Part shown: positions 29,347-39,255 of the stretch, piece by piece
Layout: the number at the start of each line of letters is the position of its first letter
Position numbering within the stretch: position 1 is the first letter of the stretch
From: Pseudomonas viridiflava
GTDB taxonomy: Bacteria; Pseudomonadota; Gammaproteobacteria; Pseudomonadales; Pseudomonadaceae
Assembly (NCBI RefSeq): GCF_900580865.1
Contig: NZ_UTBZ01000052.1
Coordinates: forward strand, 1 to 64,000
DNA length: 64,000 bases
Direction of reading: 5' to 3'
Notes under the pieces: model-generated
The model's database searches: none
Seen by the model: only the letters and a program-made list of their open reading frames with translations
Told to the model about the DNA's origin: nothing
Position numbers and translations under genes: made by a program

Positions 29347-30029
29347 TTGGCATTCTGATCCCGGCGCACAACGAAGAAGACTTGCTCGACGAGTGCCTGA
29401 GCGCGGCCATGCGCGCCAGCCGCCATGGGTTGCTGGCCGGCGAACGGGTCGAGGTTCTGGTGGTGCTCGACAGTTGCACCGATCGCTCGGCGCAGATTGT
29501 CAGCCGCTATCCGGTGCTGAGCCTGCACATCGACGCACGCAATGTCGGCCAGGCTCGGGCGGCCGGCGCACAGCTATTGCTGGAACGCGGCGCACGCTGG
29601 ATCTCCTGTTCGGACGCCGACAGCCGCGTGGCCGATGACTGGCTGGTGGCGCAGCTGGGGTTGGGCGCCGACGCGGTATGCGGTACCGTCACTGTCGAAC
29701 GCTGGCATGAGTCGTTCGATGCAGCGGCGCAAATTCGCTACCACCGGAATTACCGTGCCTGCGATGGCCATCGGCATATCCACGGCGCCAATCTGGGCAT
29801 CAGCGCCGACGCCTATCGCTGGGCCGGAGGATTTAAACCGCTGGCCTGCGACGAAGATGTGCAATTGGTGCGGGAGCTGGAACTCGACGGCGCGAACATC
29901 GCCTGGAGTCATCGCCCGCAAGTGCTCACCAGCGCGCGGTTCGACAGTCGTGCGCGCGGTGGCTTTGGTGACTATCTGCGAAATCTGGCACAGATAGAGC
30001 AAAAAAAAGCGGATCAGATTGATCTGTGA
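29343..30029 (+). CDS. Family 2 glycosyltransferase
   Basis: The 228-residue GT-A enzyme has the start IGILIPAHNEEDLLDECL, VLDSCTDRS near residues 41-49, a nucleotide-sugar-binding DxD-like CSDADSR near 91-97, a HGANLGISADAYRWAGGFKPL acceptor loop and EDVQLVRELE as the catalytic acidic motif. No transmembrane domain is present, so it is cytoplasmic or peripheral. It is last of the four overlapping genes after glgX; a 156-bp gap follows before the second PIG-L gene. Donor and acceptor are unknown. Confidence 0.88.
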   Translation: MIGILIPAHNEEDLLDECLSAAMRASRHGLLAGERVEVLVVLDSCTDRSAQIVSRYPVLSLHIDARNVGQARAAGAQLLLERGARWISCSDADSRVADDWLVAQLGLGADAVCGTVTVERWHESFDAAAQIRYHRNYRACDGHRHIHGANLGISADAYRWAGGFKPLACDEDVQLVRELELDGANIAWSHRPQVLTSARFDSRARGGFGDYLRNLAQIEQKKADQIDL

Positions 30030-30185
30030 CGCGACGAACTTCGCTTCATGAGCAATACTCTGCTGCGCGGCAATCCAGGGTTCGGAGCGTCGCAAGGCAT
30101 TCAACCCGCCTTCACGGGTCGGCAGCGACTGGCAATCATTGCCACGCACACGACTGAGGGCCAAACAACACAAGGACGTCACACC

Positions 30186-30944
30186 ATGAAACCGTTATCC
30201 CTCAGCGACAGCAGTTCGCCGGCGCAAATCTGGAACAGCGCCCCGCAACTGGACAACATCCCCGTCATCAATACCCTCAGCCTGGTACCCGCCGGCGCCC
30301 GCGCCGTGGTCATCGCGCCGCATCCGGGCGATGAAGTGGTCACCTGCGGCGGCCTGCTGCAATTACTCTCCAGCCTCGGTCATCCGCTGCAATTGCTCTC
30401 GATCACCGATGGCAGCGCCAGCCATCCGGGCTCGCGGCAGTGGTCGGAAAAACGCCTGAGCGTGTTCCGCCCACAGGAAAGCGTCGAAGCCCTGCGCCGC
30501 CTCGGTCTGCCGATGCACAGCCTGAAATGGGTGCGCGGCGGCTTCACCGACAACGCTCTATGCGAACAGCAAGCGCAAGTGACCGAGTTCATCAGCCGCT
30601 ACCTGCGCCCCGGTGACGTAGTGTTCAGCACCTGGCGCGGCGATGGCAACGATGACCACGAAGCAGTAGGTCGGGCCAGTGCGCAAGCAGCGGAACAAGC
30701 CGGCGCGACCTTCCATGACGTGCCGGTGTGGGCCTGGCACTGGCCCGAGCGCGACCAGCAGATGATCCCTTGGGAGCGTGCGCGCAAACTGCGCCTCGAC
30801 ACCTGGACCGTGGCGCGCAAGAGCCACGCCACTCACGCTTATGCCAGCCAGTTGAAGGGCGAACCGGCGATCGGCATTGCACCGATGCTGCCACCGGTGA
30901 TTCTCGAAAGAATGCGCCTGCCCTATGAAATCGTGTTTGTCTGA
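30186..30944 (+). CDS. PIG-L family paralogue with altered PHPGDE motif
   Basis: The 252-residue protein has the same length as the gene at 27992 and is strongly similar along its whole length (TDGSASHPGSR, ALRRLGLPMHSLKWVRGGFTD). The key motif reads APHPGDEVVTCGG instead of APHPDDE. In MshB the first Asp of HPDD is the general base and the second is a Zn ligand, so this copy keeps the ligands (including DDHEAVGRA) but lacks the base. It may be catalytically weak, use another residue, or be a binding or regulatory homologue. ATG 30186 is preceded by an AAGGAC-type site; the frame extends to 30048 without support. Confidence 0.85.
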   Translation: MKPLSLSDSSSPAQIWNSAPQLDNIPVINTLSLVPAGARAVVIAPHPGDEVVTCGGLLQLLSSLGHPLQLLSITDGSASHPGSRQWSEKRLSVFRPQESVEALRRLGLPMHSLKWVRGGFTDNALCEQQAQVTEFISRYLRPGDVVFSTWRGDGNDDHEAVGRASAQAAEQAGATFHDVPVWAWHWPERDQQMIPWERARKLRLDTWTVARKSHATHAYASQLKGEPAIGIAPMLPPVILERMRLPYEIVFV

Positions 30945-30954
30945 CGCCGTTTAG

Positions 30955-31045
30955 GGTGGGAGCGAGCCTGCTCGCGAAAGCGGTGGTTCTACCAACTGAT
31001 GTATTGGATTTGCCGACGCCTTCGCGAGCAGGCTCGTTCCCACAG
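30955..31045. repeat. REP doublet
   Basis: GGGAGCGAGCCTGCTCGCGA (30958-30977) and inverse TTCGCGAGCAGGCTCG (about 31021-31036) flank about 45 bp. It separates the second PIG-L gene from the EEP gene. Confidence 0.88.
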
Positions 31046-31138
31046 CAATTGGGTTGTCATCAACCATGATTTGCAAGGAACTGCCGCCCCTCCCCATCAG
31101 TCGCATGAATAAGCGGCCCGCAATCCAGAGGAGTGAAC

Positions 31139-31921
31139 GTGTCCAGCGATCCCAAGCGTCATGTTGTCGACGCGCCCGTCATCCATCGTTTAAGGGTGCT
31201 GACGGTCAACACCCACAAGGGTTTTACCGCGCTCAATCGGCGCTTCATCCTGCCGGAGCTGCGCGAAGCGGTGCGCAGCACCTCGGCCGATCTGGTGTTT
31301 CTGCAGGAAGTGGTGGGTGAACACGAGCGGCATTCGAGCCGTTACAACGAATGGCCGCAAACCTCGCAATACGAATTTCTCGCCGACAGCATGTGGAGCG
31401 ATTTCGCCTACGGGCGCAACGCCGTCTACCCCGACGGCCATCATGGCAATGCGCTGCTGTCGAAATACCCGATCCGTGAGTACCGCAACCTCGATGTGTC
31501 GATCACTGGGCCCGAACGCCGTGGCCTGCTGCATTGTGTGCTCGACGTACCAGGGCACGCTGAGGTCCACGCGATCTGCGTGCATTTGAGTCTGCTCGAA
31601 AGCCATCGGCAATTGCAGTTGCAACTGCTCTGCCAGTTGCTCGAATCCCTGCCCGACGATGCCCCGGTGATCATCGCCGGCGACTTCAACGACTGGCAGT
31701 TGCAGGGCAATGCCGCCCTCGCCCGTCGTGACTACCTGCACGAAGCGTTCGAGCGTCATCACGGGCGCCCGGCCAAGACCTACCCGGCGCGGTTTCCGTT
31801 GCTGCGGCTGGACCGTATCTATTTGCGCAATGCCAGCAGCCATGACCCACGGATCCTCGGCAACAAGCCGTGGACACATCTTTCGGATCATCTGCCACTG
31901 GCGGTCGAAGTGCACCTGTAG
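31139..31921 (+). CDS. Endonuclease/exonuclease/phosphatase (EEP) family protein
   Basis: The 260-residue EEP-fold metal-dependent phosphodiesterase has LTVNTHKGF near the N-terminus, VFLQEV with the Mg-binding Glu near 58, [21 protein letters not shown], the AGDFND catalytic motif near 179-184 and HLSDHLPL near the C-terminus. E. coli YbhP is similar, and such genes often sit beside a cardiolipin synthase in Pseudomonas; none is here. I choose GTG 31139 because AGAGGAG ends about 6 bp upstream; GTG 31133 would overlap that site. The substrate (phospholipid head group or nucleic acid) is unknown. Confidence 0.85.
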   Translation: MSSDPKRHVVDAPVIHRLRVLTVNTHKGFTALNRRFILPELREAVRSTSADLVFLQEVVGEHERHSSRYNEWPQTSQYEFLADSMWSDFAYGRNAVYPDGHHGNALLSKYPIREYRNLDVSITGPERRGLLHCVLDVPGHAEVHAICVHLSLLESHRQLQLQLLCQLLESLPDDAPVIIAGDFNDWQLQGNAALARRDYLHEAFERHHGRPAKTYPARFPLLRLDRIYLRNASSHDPRILGNKPWTHLSDHLPLAVEVHL

Positions 31922-32310
31922 CCGCAGTAGTGACAGCAATGCCGGACGAAATGGGGCAGCTCATTCGGCAGTTAAAGATTACCGGCAGACCATCTGTCGG
32001 TAACTGAAAGCCTCTGTGCCGGGGGTTTCAACGTGTTTTTCCATACAAACAACCACTTAGTTATGTGCAGAAAAACAAACGCTTGCAAAGCCTGTTTTGC
32101 CACTACCGCTCATCGTTCAATTTCTTGACGGGCACGCTCGACTCTTCTTATCTCTACCTTACTACCCCCGGAATCACTACCCGGGACGAGCCTTCGGACA
32201 CTCGCGAAATCGAGCGGCCACGGTTCGCCCCGCTCCATTCGGTCGCCCCTCGTTCGGGGTAGGAGAGACGCCACACAGAGAGAATGCATGCGCCTGCAAG
32301 GTAGACCTCC
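31922..32310. other. Intergenic region ahead of the beta-barrel gene
   Basis: Gene-free. It contains a hairpin TTACCGGCAGA (31979-31989)/TCTGTCGGTAA (31993-32003) with one G-T pair and a three-base loop, plausibly ending the EEP transcript although no T-tract follows. TTGACG (32125-32130) with TTATCT 17 bp downstream is a weak sigma-70 candidate for the barrel gene. AGGTAGACCTCC precedes ATG 32311. Confidence 0.4.
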
Positions 32311-33378
32311 ATGAAAACTTCCATCAGCCCACACGAGATCAAAATCACTTTCTGCACAGTGTCGAGTTCTATCTTGCTGTGCTCATCCATGGAGGCGCAG
32401 GCCGGTCCTGCAGCGGATGAAACCACCCCGTGGTATCGCGCGGATGTGCCCGTAATGACGCTGCCTGCCACCGTCATCACCCCCGGCCCGCAACGCTTCA
32501 GCCCCCGCCCCGATCTGCAGGGCACACGCTTGATCACCGAAGACCTCGCACCGTCGGCCTGGGATGAGTTGTACGGCAGAAGCGCCCGGCAGGCGCAAAC
32601 CGATGTGCTGTCGTCAGGCTACGCGATGCCCGGCAGTGGCGACTTCAAAGGCCCCGCCGTGTTGACTCTGCAAAGTGGTAGCCATACCCAGAAAATCGGC
32701 CTGATCGGCGGCGTCAATCAGATTCAGGCCAATGGCAATGGTCCACTTACCAGCCGCGCCCTGGCAGACCCGAACAGTGACACCCTCAATCTGCAAGGCC
32801 AAAGCCTTGGCGCTTATTACAGCCTGATCGGAGCCCAGGGCTGGCACGTGGATTTATCCGCCAGTGGCGGCCGGGTCAGTGGTTTCAGTCGCAACGGCCA
32901 AGGCGCGCGGCAAGCCACCGAAGGCAGCGCCATGACCTTCTCGGTGGAAGGCGGCTTTCCGATTGGTCTGAGTGACAACTGGGTGGTCGAACCGCAGGCG
33001 CAATTGATCAATCAACGCATCACCCTCGACACGCCGTACGCCGGTTCCGGCAACGCTTCTTCCACTGATCTGACGGCGTGGAGCGGTCGCGTCGGCGCAC
33101 GCTTGAAAGGCAGTTACGATTTGAACGGTTTGCCGGTCGAACCCTATGTGCGCACCAACCTCTGGCACACGGTGTACACCGGCAATACCGTGACACTGGA
33201 TCAGGTCGACAAGATCAGCAGCAGCCGCAAGTCATCCACCGTCGAGTTGGGCCTCGGCCTGGTGGCGCGGGTGACGCCGGCGGTGAGTCTGTATGTCAGT
33301 GCCGATTACAGCAGTGATGTCGATGACAATGATTTGAACGGGATCATTGGCAGCCTTGGGGTGCGGATGCGTTGGTGA
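32311..33378 (+). CDS. Passengerless autotransporter-type outer-membrane beta-barrel
   Basis: The 355-residue protein has a signal-like N-terminus (CTVSSSILLCSSMEAQA, cut near residue 31) and a short linker of about 60 residues. The rest is an amphipathic barrel matching the C-terminal translocator of type V autotransporters. Seen: GAYYSLIGAQGWHVDLSASGGRV, FSVEGGFPIGLSDNWVVEPQAQL near 205-230, WSGRVGARLKG, and a terminal aromatic (GVRMRW) as the BAM recognition signal. Usual autotransporters carry passengers of hundreds of residues in front; here almost nothing is left. It could be a free-standing porin-like barrel or the remnant of a truncated autotransporter. Isolated between REP elements. 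Confidence 0.75.
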   Translation: MKTSISPHEIKITFCTVSSSILLCSSMEAQAGPAADETTPWYRADVPVMTLPATVITPGPQRFSPRPDLQGTRLITEDLAPSAWDELYGRSARQAQTDVLSSGYAMPGSGDFKGPAVLTLQSGSHTQKIGLIGGVNQIQANGNGPLTSRALADPNSDTLNLQGQSLGAYYSLIGAQGWHVDLSASGGRVSGFSRNGQGARQATEGSAMTFSVEGGFPIGLSDNWVVEPQAQLINQRITLDTPYAGSGNASSTDLTAWSGRVGARLKGSYDLNGLPVEPYVRTNLWHTVYTGNTVTLDQVDKISSSRKSSTVELGLGLVARVTPAVSLYVSADYSSDVDDNDLNGIIGSLGVRMRW

Positions 33379-33396
33379 GCGTCAGGTCACCGAAGC

Positions 33397-33492
33397 CCCC
33401 TGTGGGAGCGAGCTTGCTCGCGAAAGCGGTTGAGCACTCAACATCATCGTTGACTGACAAACCGCCTTCGCGAGCAAGCTCGCTCCCACAGG
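33397..33492. repeat. REP doublet (AGCTTGCTCGCGA variant)
   Basis: CCTGTGGGAGCGAGCTTGC (about 33399-33417) and its inverse enclose about 50 bp. It sits between convergent genes (barrel + and glgB -), where it may act as a bidirectional transcription stop. Confidence 0.9.
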
Positions 33493-33509
33493 TTTTACAG
33501 TGACTTGGA

Positions 33510-35741
33510 TCAGCCCTCCGGTTTAAGGATCAACACCGCCAACGGCGGCAGATTCAGCTCCAGCGACAACGACTGACCATGACTCGGCACTTCCTCGGTA
33601 AACACCCCGCCGCCATTGCCATAATTGGAACCGGCATAGGTGTCGGCATCGCTGTTGAGCAATTCAGTCCAGCGCCCGGCAAACGGAACACCGACGCGAT
33701 AGGCCTGACGCGGCACCGGCGTAAAGTTGGCCACCACCAGCACCGGTTTACCGTCCTTGCTCCAGCGCAGCCAGGCATAAACGCTGTTGATCGCATCGTC
33801 GCCGATCAACCACTGAAAACCCTGCGGCGCGTCGTCCTGGTCATGCAGCGCCGGCTCCTCGCGATAGAGCCGATTGAGATCGCCAACCAGTTTCTGCACG
33901 CCTTTGTGCTCGGAGTACTGCAACAGATACCAATCCAGCTGTTGATCGTGATTCCACTCGCGCCACTGACCGAACTCGCAACCCATGAACAACAGCTTTT
34001 TGCCCGGATGGGTCCACATGAAGCTCAGATAAGCGCGCAGGTTGGCGAACTTCTGCCAGCGATCGCCGGGCATCTTGTCGATCAGCGAATGCTTGCCGTG
34101 CACCACTTCATCGTGGGAGATCGGCAGGATGAAACGCTCGGACCAGGCGTAGACCAGGCCAAAACTCAGCTCGTTGTGATGATGCGCGCGGTACACCGGA
34201 TCCTGCTGGATGTAATGCAGCGAATCGTGCATCCAGCCCATGTTCCATTTATAGGCGAAACCCAGCCCGCCCTGCTGCGTGCTTTGGCTGACACCGGGCC
34301 ATGCGGTTGATTCTTCAGCGATCACCAGTGCGCCCGGCGCTTCCAGTTCAACCACATCGTTCAGATGCCGGAGGAAGTCGATGGCTTCCAGATTCTCCCG
34401 GCCACCGTGGCGGTTGGGTACCCATTCGCCGGCCTTGCGCGAATAGTCGCGATAAAGCATCGACGCCACCGCATCGACGCGCAGACCGTCGACATGGAAA
34501 TGCTTCAACCAGTGCAGCCCCGAGGCCAGCATGTAGCCGTGTACCTCGGTGCGCCCGAGGTTGTAGATCAGCGTATCCCAGTCCTGATGGAAGCCTTCCA
34601 GCGGGTTGCCGTACTCGTACAATGCGGTGCCGTCGAACTGCGCCAGACCATGGGTATCGGTCGGAAAATGCGCCGGCACCCAGTCGAGAATCACACCGAT
34701 CTCGGCCCGGTGGCAGGCGTCGACGAATTCGGCAAACTGCGCCGGCGTGCCATAGCGGGCGCTCGGCGCAAATTGCGAGAGCAACTGATAACCCCAGGAA
34801 CCGCCGAACGGGTGCTCCATGATCGGCATCAGTTCGATGTGGGTGAAGCCCAGCTCCTTGACGTAGGGAATCAGCCGCTCAGCCAATTCCGGCCAGGTGT
34901 ACTGACGCGCCACTTCGCCGAGATCATCCAGCTCGCACTGCCATGAACCGGCGTGCAGTTCATAGATCGACAGCGGCGCCGAATGCTTGTGACGGTCACG
35001 GCGGCTGTTCATCCAGTCCTGATCCTGCCAGTCGATCTGCAGCGGCTCGGCGACTTTCGACGCGGTGTCCGGCGGCAGACTGGTGGCCAGCGCCATCGGG
35101 TCGGCCTTGAGCGGCAGAATACTGTGGGCACCGAGAATCTCGTACTTGTACAGCTCGCCCGCTTGCAGGCGCGGGATGAACAACTCCCAGACCCCGGACG
35201 GATGCCGCAGGCGCATCGGATGACGGCGACCGTCCCAGACGTTGAAATCACCGACCACCGACACGCGTCGGGCATTCGGCGCCCACACTGCGAAACGCAC
35301 ACCGTCGACGCCATCCACGGTTTTCAGTTGCGCGCCCAAGCACGCGCTGAGGTCACGGTGATTGCCTTCGGCGAACAGATACAAATCCATTTCACCGAGC
35401 AACTGGCCGAAGCTATACGGATCCTCGGCAACCTGCTCGCCGCCGGCCCAGCGCGTGCGCAACTGATACGGCCGCGCCTGATCGAAGTGGCCGACAAACA
35501 GCCCCGGTGTTTCAGTCTGCTCCAGTGGACCGCGTTCTTCCCCGCTGTCCTTGTCCAGCACCACGACACTCAACGCACCCGGTAGATAAGCGCGAATGAA
35601 TTGCCCGCCAGCGCCATCGCCATGCGGGCCAAGAATGGAAAAAGGGTCGTGATGCTCAGCGCGGACCAAGGCGTCGATATCTTTCGCCGAGGGCAGCAAT
35701 GCTTCTTTGACCACACCCTGTTCCTTGTTCGAGAAACTCAT
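33510..35741 (-). CDS. glgB: 1,4-alpha-glucan branching enzyme
   Basis: The 743-residue GH13 enzyme creates alpha-1,6 branches in glycogen. It has two N-terminal beta domains (about 30-130 and a CBM48 at 140-235), then the barrel: [17 protein letters not shown] near 317, nucleophile Asp423 in [14 protein letters not shown], Glu476 in [10 protein letters not shown], and [14 protein letters not shown]. Length is as usual (E. coli 728). ATG 35741 lies 2 bp after the treS stop, so it is co-translated as the third gene of glgE-treS-glgB. Confidence 0.96.
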   Translation of the reverse strand: MSFSNKEQGVVKEALLPSAKDIDALVRAEHHDPFSILGPHGDGAGGQFIRAYLPGALSVVVLDKDSGEERGPLEQTETPGLFVGHFDQARPYQLRTRWAGGEQVAEDPYSFGQLLGEMDLYLFAEGNHRDLSACLGAQLKTVDGVDGVRFAVWAPNARRVSVVGDFNVWDGRRHPMRLRHPSGVWELFIPRLQAGELYKYEILGAHSILPLKADPMALATSLPPDTASKVAEPLQIDWQDQDWMNSRRDRHKHSAPLSIYELHAGSWQCELDDLGEVARQYTWPELAERLIPYVKELGFTHIELMPIMEHPFGGSWGYQLLSQFAPSARYGTPAQFAEFVDACHRAEIGVILDWVPAHFPTDTHGLAQFDGTALYEYGNPLEGFHQDWDTLIYNLGRTEVHGYMLASGLHWLKHFHVDGLRVDAVASMLYRDYSRKAGEWVPNRHGGRENLEAIDFLRHLNDVVELEAPGALVIAEESTAWPGVSQSTQQGGLGFAYKWNMGWMHDSLHYIQQDPVYRAHHHNELSFGLVYAWSERFILPISHDEVVHGKHSLIDKMPGDRWQKFANLRAYLSFMWTHPGKKLLFMGCEFGQWREWNHDQQLDWYLLQYSEHKGVQKLVGDLNRLYREEPALHDQDDAPQGFQWLIGDDAINSVYAWLRWSKDGKPVLVVANFTPVPRQAYRVGVPFAGRWTELLNSDADTYAGSNYGNGGGVFTEEVPSHGQSLSLELNLPPLAVLILKPEG

Positions 35742-35743
35742 GA

Positions 35744-38700
35744 CTACTCTCCACCAAGATCGGAAAAGGGTTTAAGCCCCGTCAATAACCCGTACAAACC
35801 GTGCAATGGCACGGGCAGCCACGTGGGGCGATTTTCGGCTTCATAGGCCACTTCATAGGCCGCCTTCTCCAGGCCGAACAACGCAAGCGCGGCGTCGGCA
35901 CCTTCAGGATCTTGCCAGGCATGATCAAGACTAGCTGCCGCGCGGCGATATGCCTGAACAAATGCCTCACGGGCCTCACGCAGATAGCGCTCGGCGACCA
36001 GACGCCGCGCGGTTTCAGACTCGGCGCTGTGGTCAACGTTGTGCACGTTGATGGTCATCGCCGCCGCGTAATCGAACGAGCGCAGCACGCCGCTGACATC
36101 TTTGTACGGACTGTGTTTGCCACGCCGCTCGCTCAACGGCCGCGCCGGTTCACCCTCGAAGTCGATCAGATAGGCATCGCCCTTGATCACCAGCACCTGG
36201 CCCAAATGCAGATCGCCGTGGACGCGGATGCGCAAACCACCGACGGCTTTTTTCGCCAGATCCTGCACGTGGGCGAGAATGGTTTTCTTCTCGTCGACCA
36301 GCCTCTTCACCAGTTTCTGATCCGCTGCGCTGAGTTCACCCTGATGCTGCTTGAGCAGTTTCAAGGCGTGCTCAACCTGGGCCACGACATCCTTGCCCGT
36401 GGACTGCATGTCCTTGGCCGTCGACACCTGCGGCGCGAAATCGGCATTGCCCGTAGGCGCGGCAAGCATTTGATGCATTTCGCCCAGACGCTGACCGAGC
36501 ATGCCGGCAAAATCCTTCAGCTCACCGAGGGCATTGTAATGCTGCTCCTGTTCGGACATGGCATCGGCCAATTCATCGCGCAGCGCCCTTTCAAGGTTGT
36601 TCTGCGTCCATTCCCAAGCGTCGCCCTGATTGCTCAGATAGCCTTGGGCAATCATCAGCAAGTTGTCTTCGCCCTTGGCATCGCGACGGATTACCGAGCC
36701 GAGCAGCGGGGAGATATTGGCAAATCCGGCCTCGGTCAAGTAAGCGCTCATCTCCAGTTCCGGGTGTACGCCAGAAGCGACTTTACGTATCAGCTTGAGC
36801 ACCAGGCTGTTGCCGATCACCACCGAACTGTTCGATTGCTCGGCGGACAGATAACGCACTTCCGACTCGGCACCGAGGCCGAGTTTTTCCAGATGCGGCG
36901 TCGGCGCGAAGCGGATTTCACCCTCGTTCGACTCCAATACCGTGTTGTTCTGCATGCCTTGCAGCACCGCACGAATAAACGCTTCGAGGCTGAACGCATC
37001 GGTGATCAGACCAACCTGTCGCACTCGGCGTACACGGGACAAGGCCAATTGCTGCGGCAACGCCGGGCCGACCTGATCTTCGGCAATAAAGCCGAACGGC
37101 AGTTGATAGCGACTGGTCTGCCCGCCGCTGGTGACTTCGATTTCGCTGAGCAGCACCGGATGCTGGGCATCGCCGAAGCGCACGCCGTAGGCCAGGTGCA
37201 CCTTGTCGATGGCCGCGTCCTTGCCGGCGAACCAGCGGCGGTTCTGCAACCAGCTCGGCAGGATGCTTTGCTCCAGCGTCGTACGCGACGGCGCTTCGAG
37301 CAGTTCTTCCATGCGCTTTTTCAGCACCAGCGTGGTGAAGTCCGGCAGGCTCTGCGCCGGTTCCACGTGCCAGCTCGGCATCTGGTTTTCTGCCGCCAGG
37401 GCGAACCAGTAGAAACCGTACGGCGCCAGGGTCAGGAGGAAATTCAACTGACCAATCGGCGGGAACGCGTTACCGCCAAGCATTTCCACCGGCACCATGC
37501 CGACGTACGCCGACAGGTCCAGCTCCACCGCTTGCGCACTGCGCGATACGTTGGCCACGCACAGGATGATTTCGTGTTTGCCGTCGACATCGGTGAATTC
37601 GCGGGTGTAAGCCAGCACGCGACGGTTGTTCGGCGAGAGCATTTTCAAGGTGCCACGGCCAAAAGCCTTGGATTGTTTGCGCACCGCCAGCAGACGCCGG
37701 GTCCAGTTCAACAGCGAATGCGGATCGCCGGATTGGGTTTCGACGTTGACCGACAGATAGCCGTACTGCGGGTCCATGATCGGCGGTAGCACCAGACTCG
37801 CCGGGTCGGCGCGGGAGAAGCCGCCGTTGCGGTCGATCGACCACTGCATCGGCGTACGCACACCGTCGCGGTCGCCGAGGTAGATGTTATCGCCCATGCC
37901 GATTTCATCGCCGTAATACAACGTCGGCGTGCCGGGCATCGACAGCAGCAGACTGTTGAGCAATTCGATACGGCGACGGTCGCGTTCCATCAGTGGCGCC
38001 AGGCGCCGACGAATACCGAGGTTGATCCGCGCTCGACGGTCTGCGGCGTAGTAATTCCACAGATAGTCACGTTCTTTGTCGGTGACCATCTCCAGCGTCA
38101 GCTCATCGTGGTTGCGCAGGAAAATTGCCCATTGGCAATTGGCAGGAATTTCCGGGGTCTGGCGCAGAATATCGGTGATCGGGAAGCGATCTTCCTGGGC
38201 CAGCGCCATGTACATGCGCGGCATCAGCGGGAAGTGGAACGCCATGTGGCATTCATCGCCATTGAGGCCCTCGGCATCGGTATCACCGAAGTACAGCTGA
38301 GTATCTTCCGGCCATTGGTTGGCTTCGGCGAGCAGCATGCGGTCGGGGTAATTGGCGTCGATCTCGGCGCGGATCTGCTTGAGGACGTCGTGGGTTTCGG
38401 GAAGGTTTTCGTTGTTGGTGCCGTCGCGCTCGATCAGGTACGGAATGGCGTCCAGACGCAGACCGTCGATGCCCATGTCCAGCCAGTAACGCATCACCGA
38501 GAGCACGGCTTTCATCACTTGCGGGTTGTCGAAGTTCAGATCGGGCTGGTGCGAATAGAAACGGTGCCAGAAGTATTGGCCGGCGACCGGGTCCCAGGTC
38601 CAGTTGGATTTTTCCGTGTCGAGGAAAATGATCCGCGTGCCGTCGTATTTCTGATCGTCATCCGACCACACGTAGAAATCCCGCGCCGCCGAGCCGGGTT

Positions 38701-39085
38701 TGGCCTTGCGTGCACGCTGGAACCACGGGTGCTGGTCGGAGGTGTGGTTGATGACCAACTCGGTGATCACCCGCAAGCCGCGTTTGTGCGCCTCGGCGAT
38801 AAAGCGCTTGGCGTCGGCCATGGTCCCGTAATCGCTGTGTACACCACGGTATTCGGCGATGTCATAGCCATCGTCGCGACGTGGTGACGGGTAGAACGGC
38901 AACAGCCAGATGGTGTTGACGCCGAGGTCGGCGATGTAATCGAGTTTGGCGATCAGGCCGGGAAAGTCGCCGATCCCGTCGTTGTTGGAGTCGAAAAACG
39001 ATTTGACGTGAACTTGATAGATCACCGCGTCCTTGTACCAGAGCGGGTCTTTGATGAAGGTGGCTGCCTTGGGTTTCTTCGCCAT
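35744..39085 (-). CDS. treS: Trehalose synthase fused to maltokinase
   Basis: The 1113-residue bifunctional protein has residues about 1-545 as GH13 TreS, interconverting trehalose and maltose: [12 protein letters not shown] near 112, nucleophile Asp212 in [15 protein letters not shown], Glu254 in [11 protein letters not shown] and Asp327 in RNHDE. Residues about 590-1110 are a maltokinase (Pep2/Mak type), with kinase-like catalytic [13 protein letters not shown] and metal-binding [17 protein letters not shown] near 980-1010, making maltose-1-phosphate for GlgE. In mycobacteria the two are separate proteins forming a complex; the fusion is usual in pseudomonads. AGGAG precedes ATG 39085. Second gene of the - strand operon. 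Confidence 0.95.
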   Translation of the reverse strand: MAKKPKAATFIKDPLWYKDAVIYQVHVKSFFDSNNDGIGDFPGLIAKLDYIADLGVNTIWLLPFYPSPRRDDGYDIAEYRGVHSDYGTMADAKRFIAEAHKRGLRVITELVINHTSDQHPWFQRARKAKPGSAARDFYVWSDDDQKYDGTRIIFLDTEKSNWTWDPVAGQYFWHRFYSHQPDLNFDNPQVMKAVLSVMRYWLDMGIDGLRLDAIPYLIERDGTNNENLPETHDVLKQIRAEIDANYPDRMLLAEANQWPEDTQLYFGDTDAEGLNGDECHMAFHFPLMPRMYMALAQEDRFPITDILRQTPEIPANCQWAIFLRNHDELTLEMVTDKERDYLWNYYAADRRARINLGIRRRLAPLMERDRRRIELLNSLLLSMPGTPTLYYGDEIGMGDNIYLGDRDGVRTPMQWSIDRNGGFSRADPASLVLPPIMDPQYGYLSVNVETQSGDPHSLLNWTRRLLAVRKQSKAFGRGTLKMLSPNNRRVLAYTREFTDVDGKHEIILCVANVSRSAQAVELDLSAYVGMVPVEMLGGNAFPPIGQLNFLLTLAPYGFYWFALAAENQMPSWHVEPAQSLPDFTTLVLKKRMEELLEAPSRTTLEQSILPSWLQNRRWFAGKDAAIDKVHLAYGVRFGDAQHPVLLSEIEVTSGGQTSRYQLPFGFIAEDQVGPALPQQLALSRVRRVRQVGLITDAFSLEAFIRAVLQGMQNNTVLESNEGEIRFAPTPHLEKLGLGAESEVRYLSAEQSNSSVVIGNSLVLKLIRKVASGVHPELEMSAYLTEAGFANISPLLGSVIRRDAKGEDNLLMIAQGYLSNQGDAWEWTQNNLERALRDELADAMSEQEQHYNALGELKDFAGMLGQRLGEMHQMLAAPTGNADFAPQVSTAKDMQSTGKDVVAQVEHALKLLKQHQGELSAADQKLVKRLVDEKKTILAHVQDLAKKAVGGLRIRVHGDLHLGQVLVIKGDAYLIDFEGEPARPLSERRGKHSPYKDVSGVLRSFDYAAAMTINVHNVDHSAESETARRLVAERYLREAREAFVQAYRRAAASLDHAWQDPEGADAALALFGLEKAAYEVAYEAENRPTWLPVPLHGLYGLLTGLKPFSDLGGE

Positions 39086-39150
39086 GTGAAACTCCTGTTC
39101 AATTCTAGAAAAGCCGTGAGCCGATCACCTGACTCCAACTCAATGAGCAA

Positions 39151-39245
39151 CCTGTGGGAGCGAGCCTGCTCGCGAATGCGGATTAACATTCAGCAAAAAT
39201 GTCGCCTGCAAAATTGCTTTCGCGAGCAGGCTCGCTCCCACAGGG
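39151..39245. repeat. REP doublet between glgE and treS
   Basis: CCTGTGGGAGCGAGCCTGC (39151-39169) and its inverse lie in the 170-bp gap inside the glgE-treS-glgB run. It may reduce downstream expression or stabilise the 3' end of the glgE message. Confidence 0.9.
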
Positions 39246-39255
39246 GGATCTGTGT

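Noticed and set aside
35801..37789. 662-residue frame opposite treS
   Set aside because: Antisense shadow of a strongly supported 1113-residue gene in high-GC DNA. Similar long shadows lie at 25193-26977, 20071-21384, 39199-40446 and 48813-50024.
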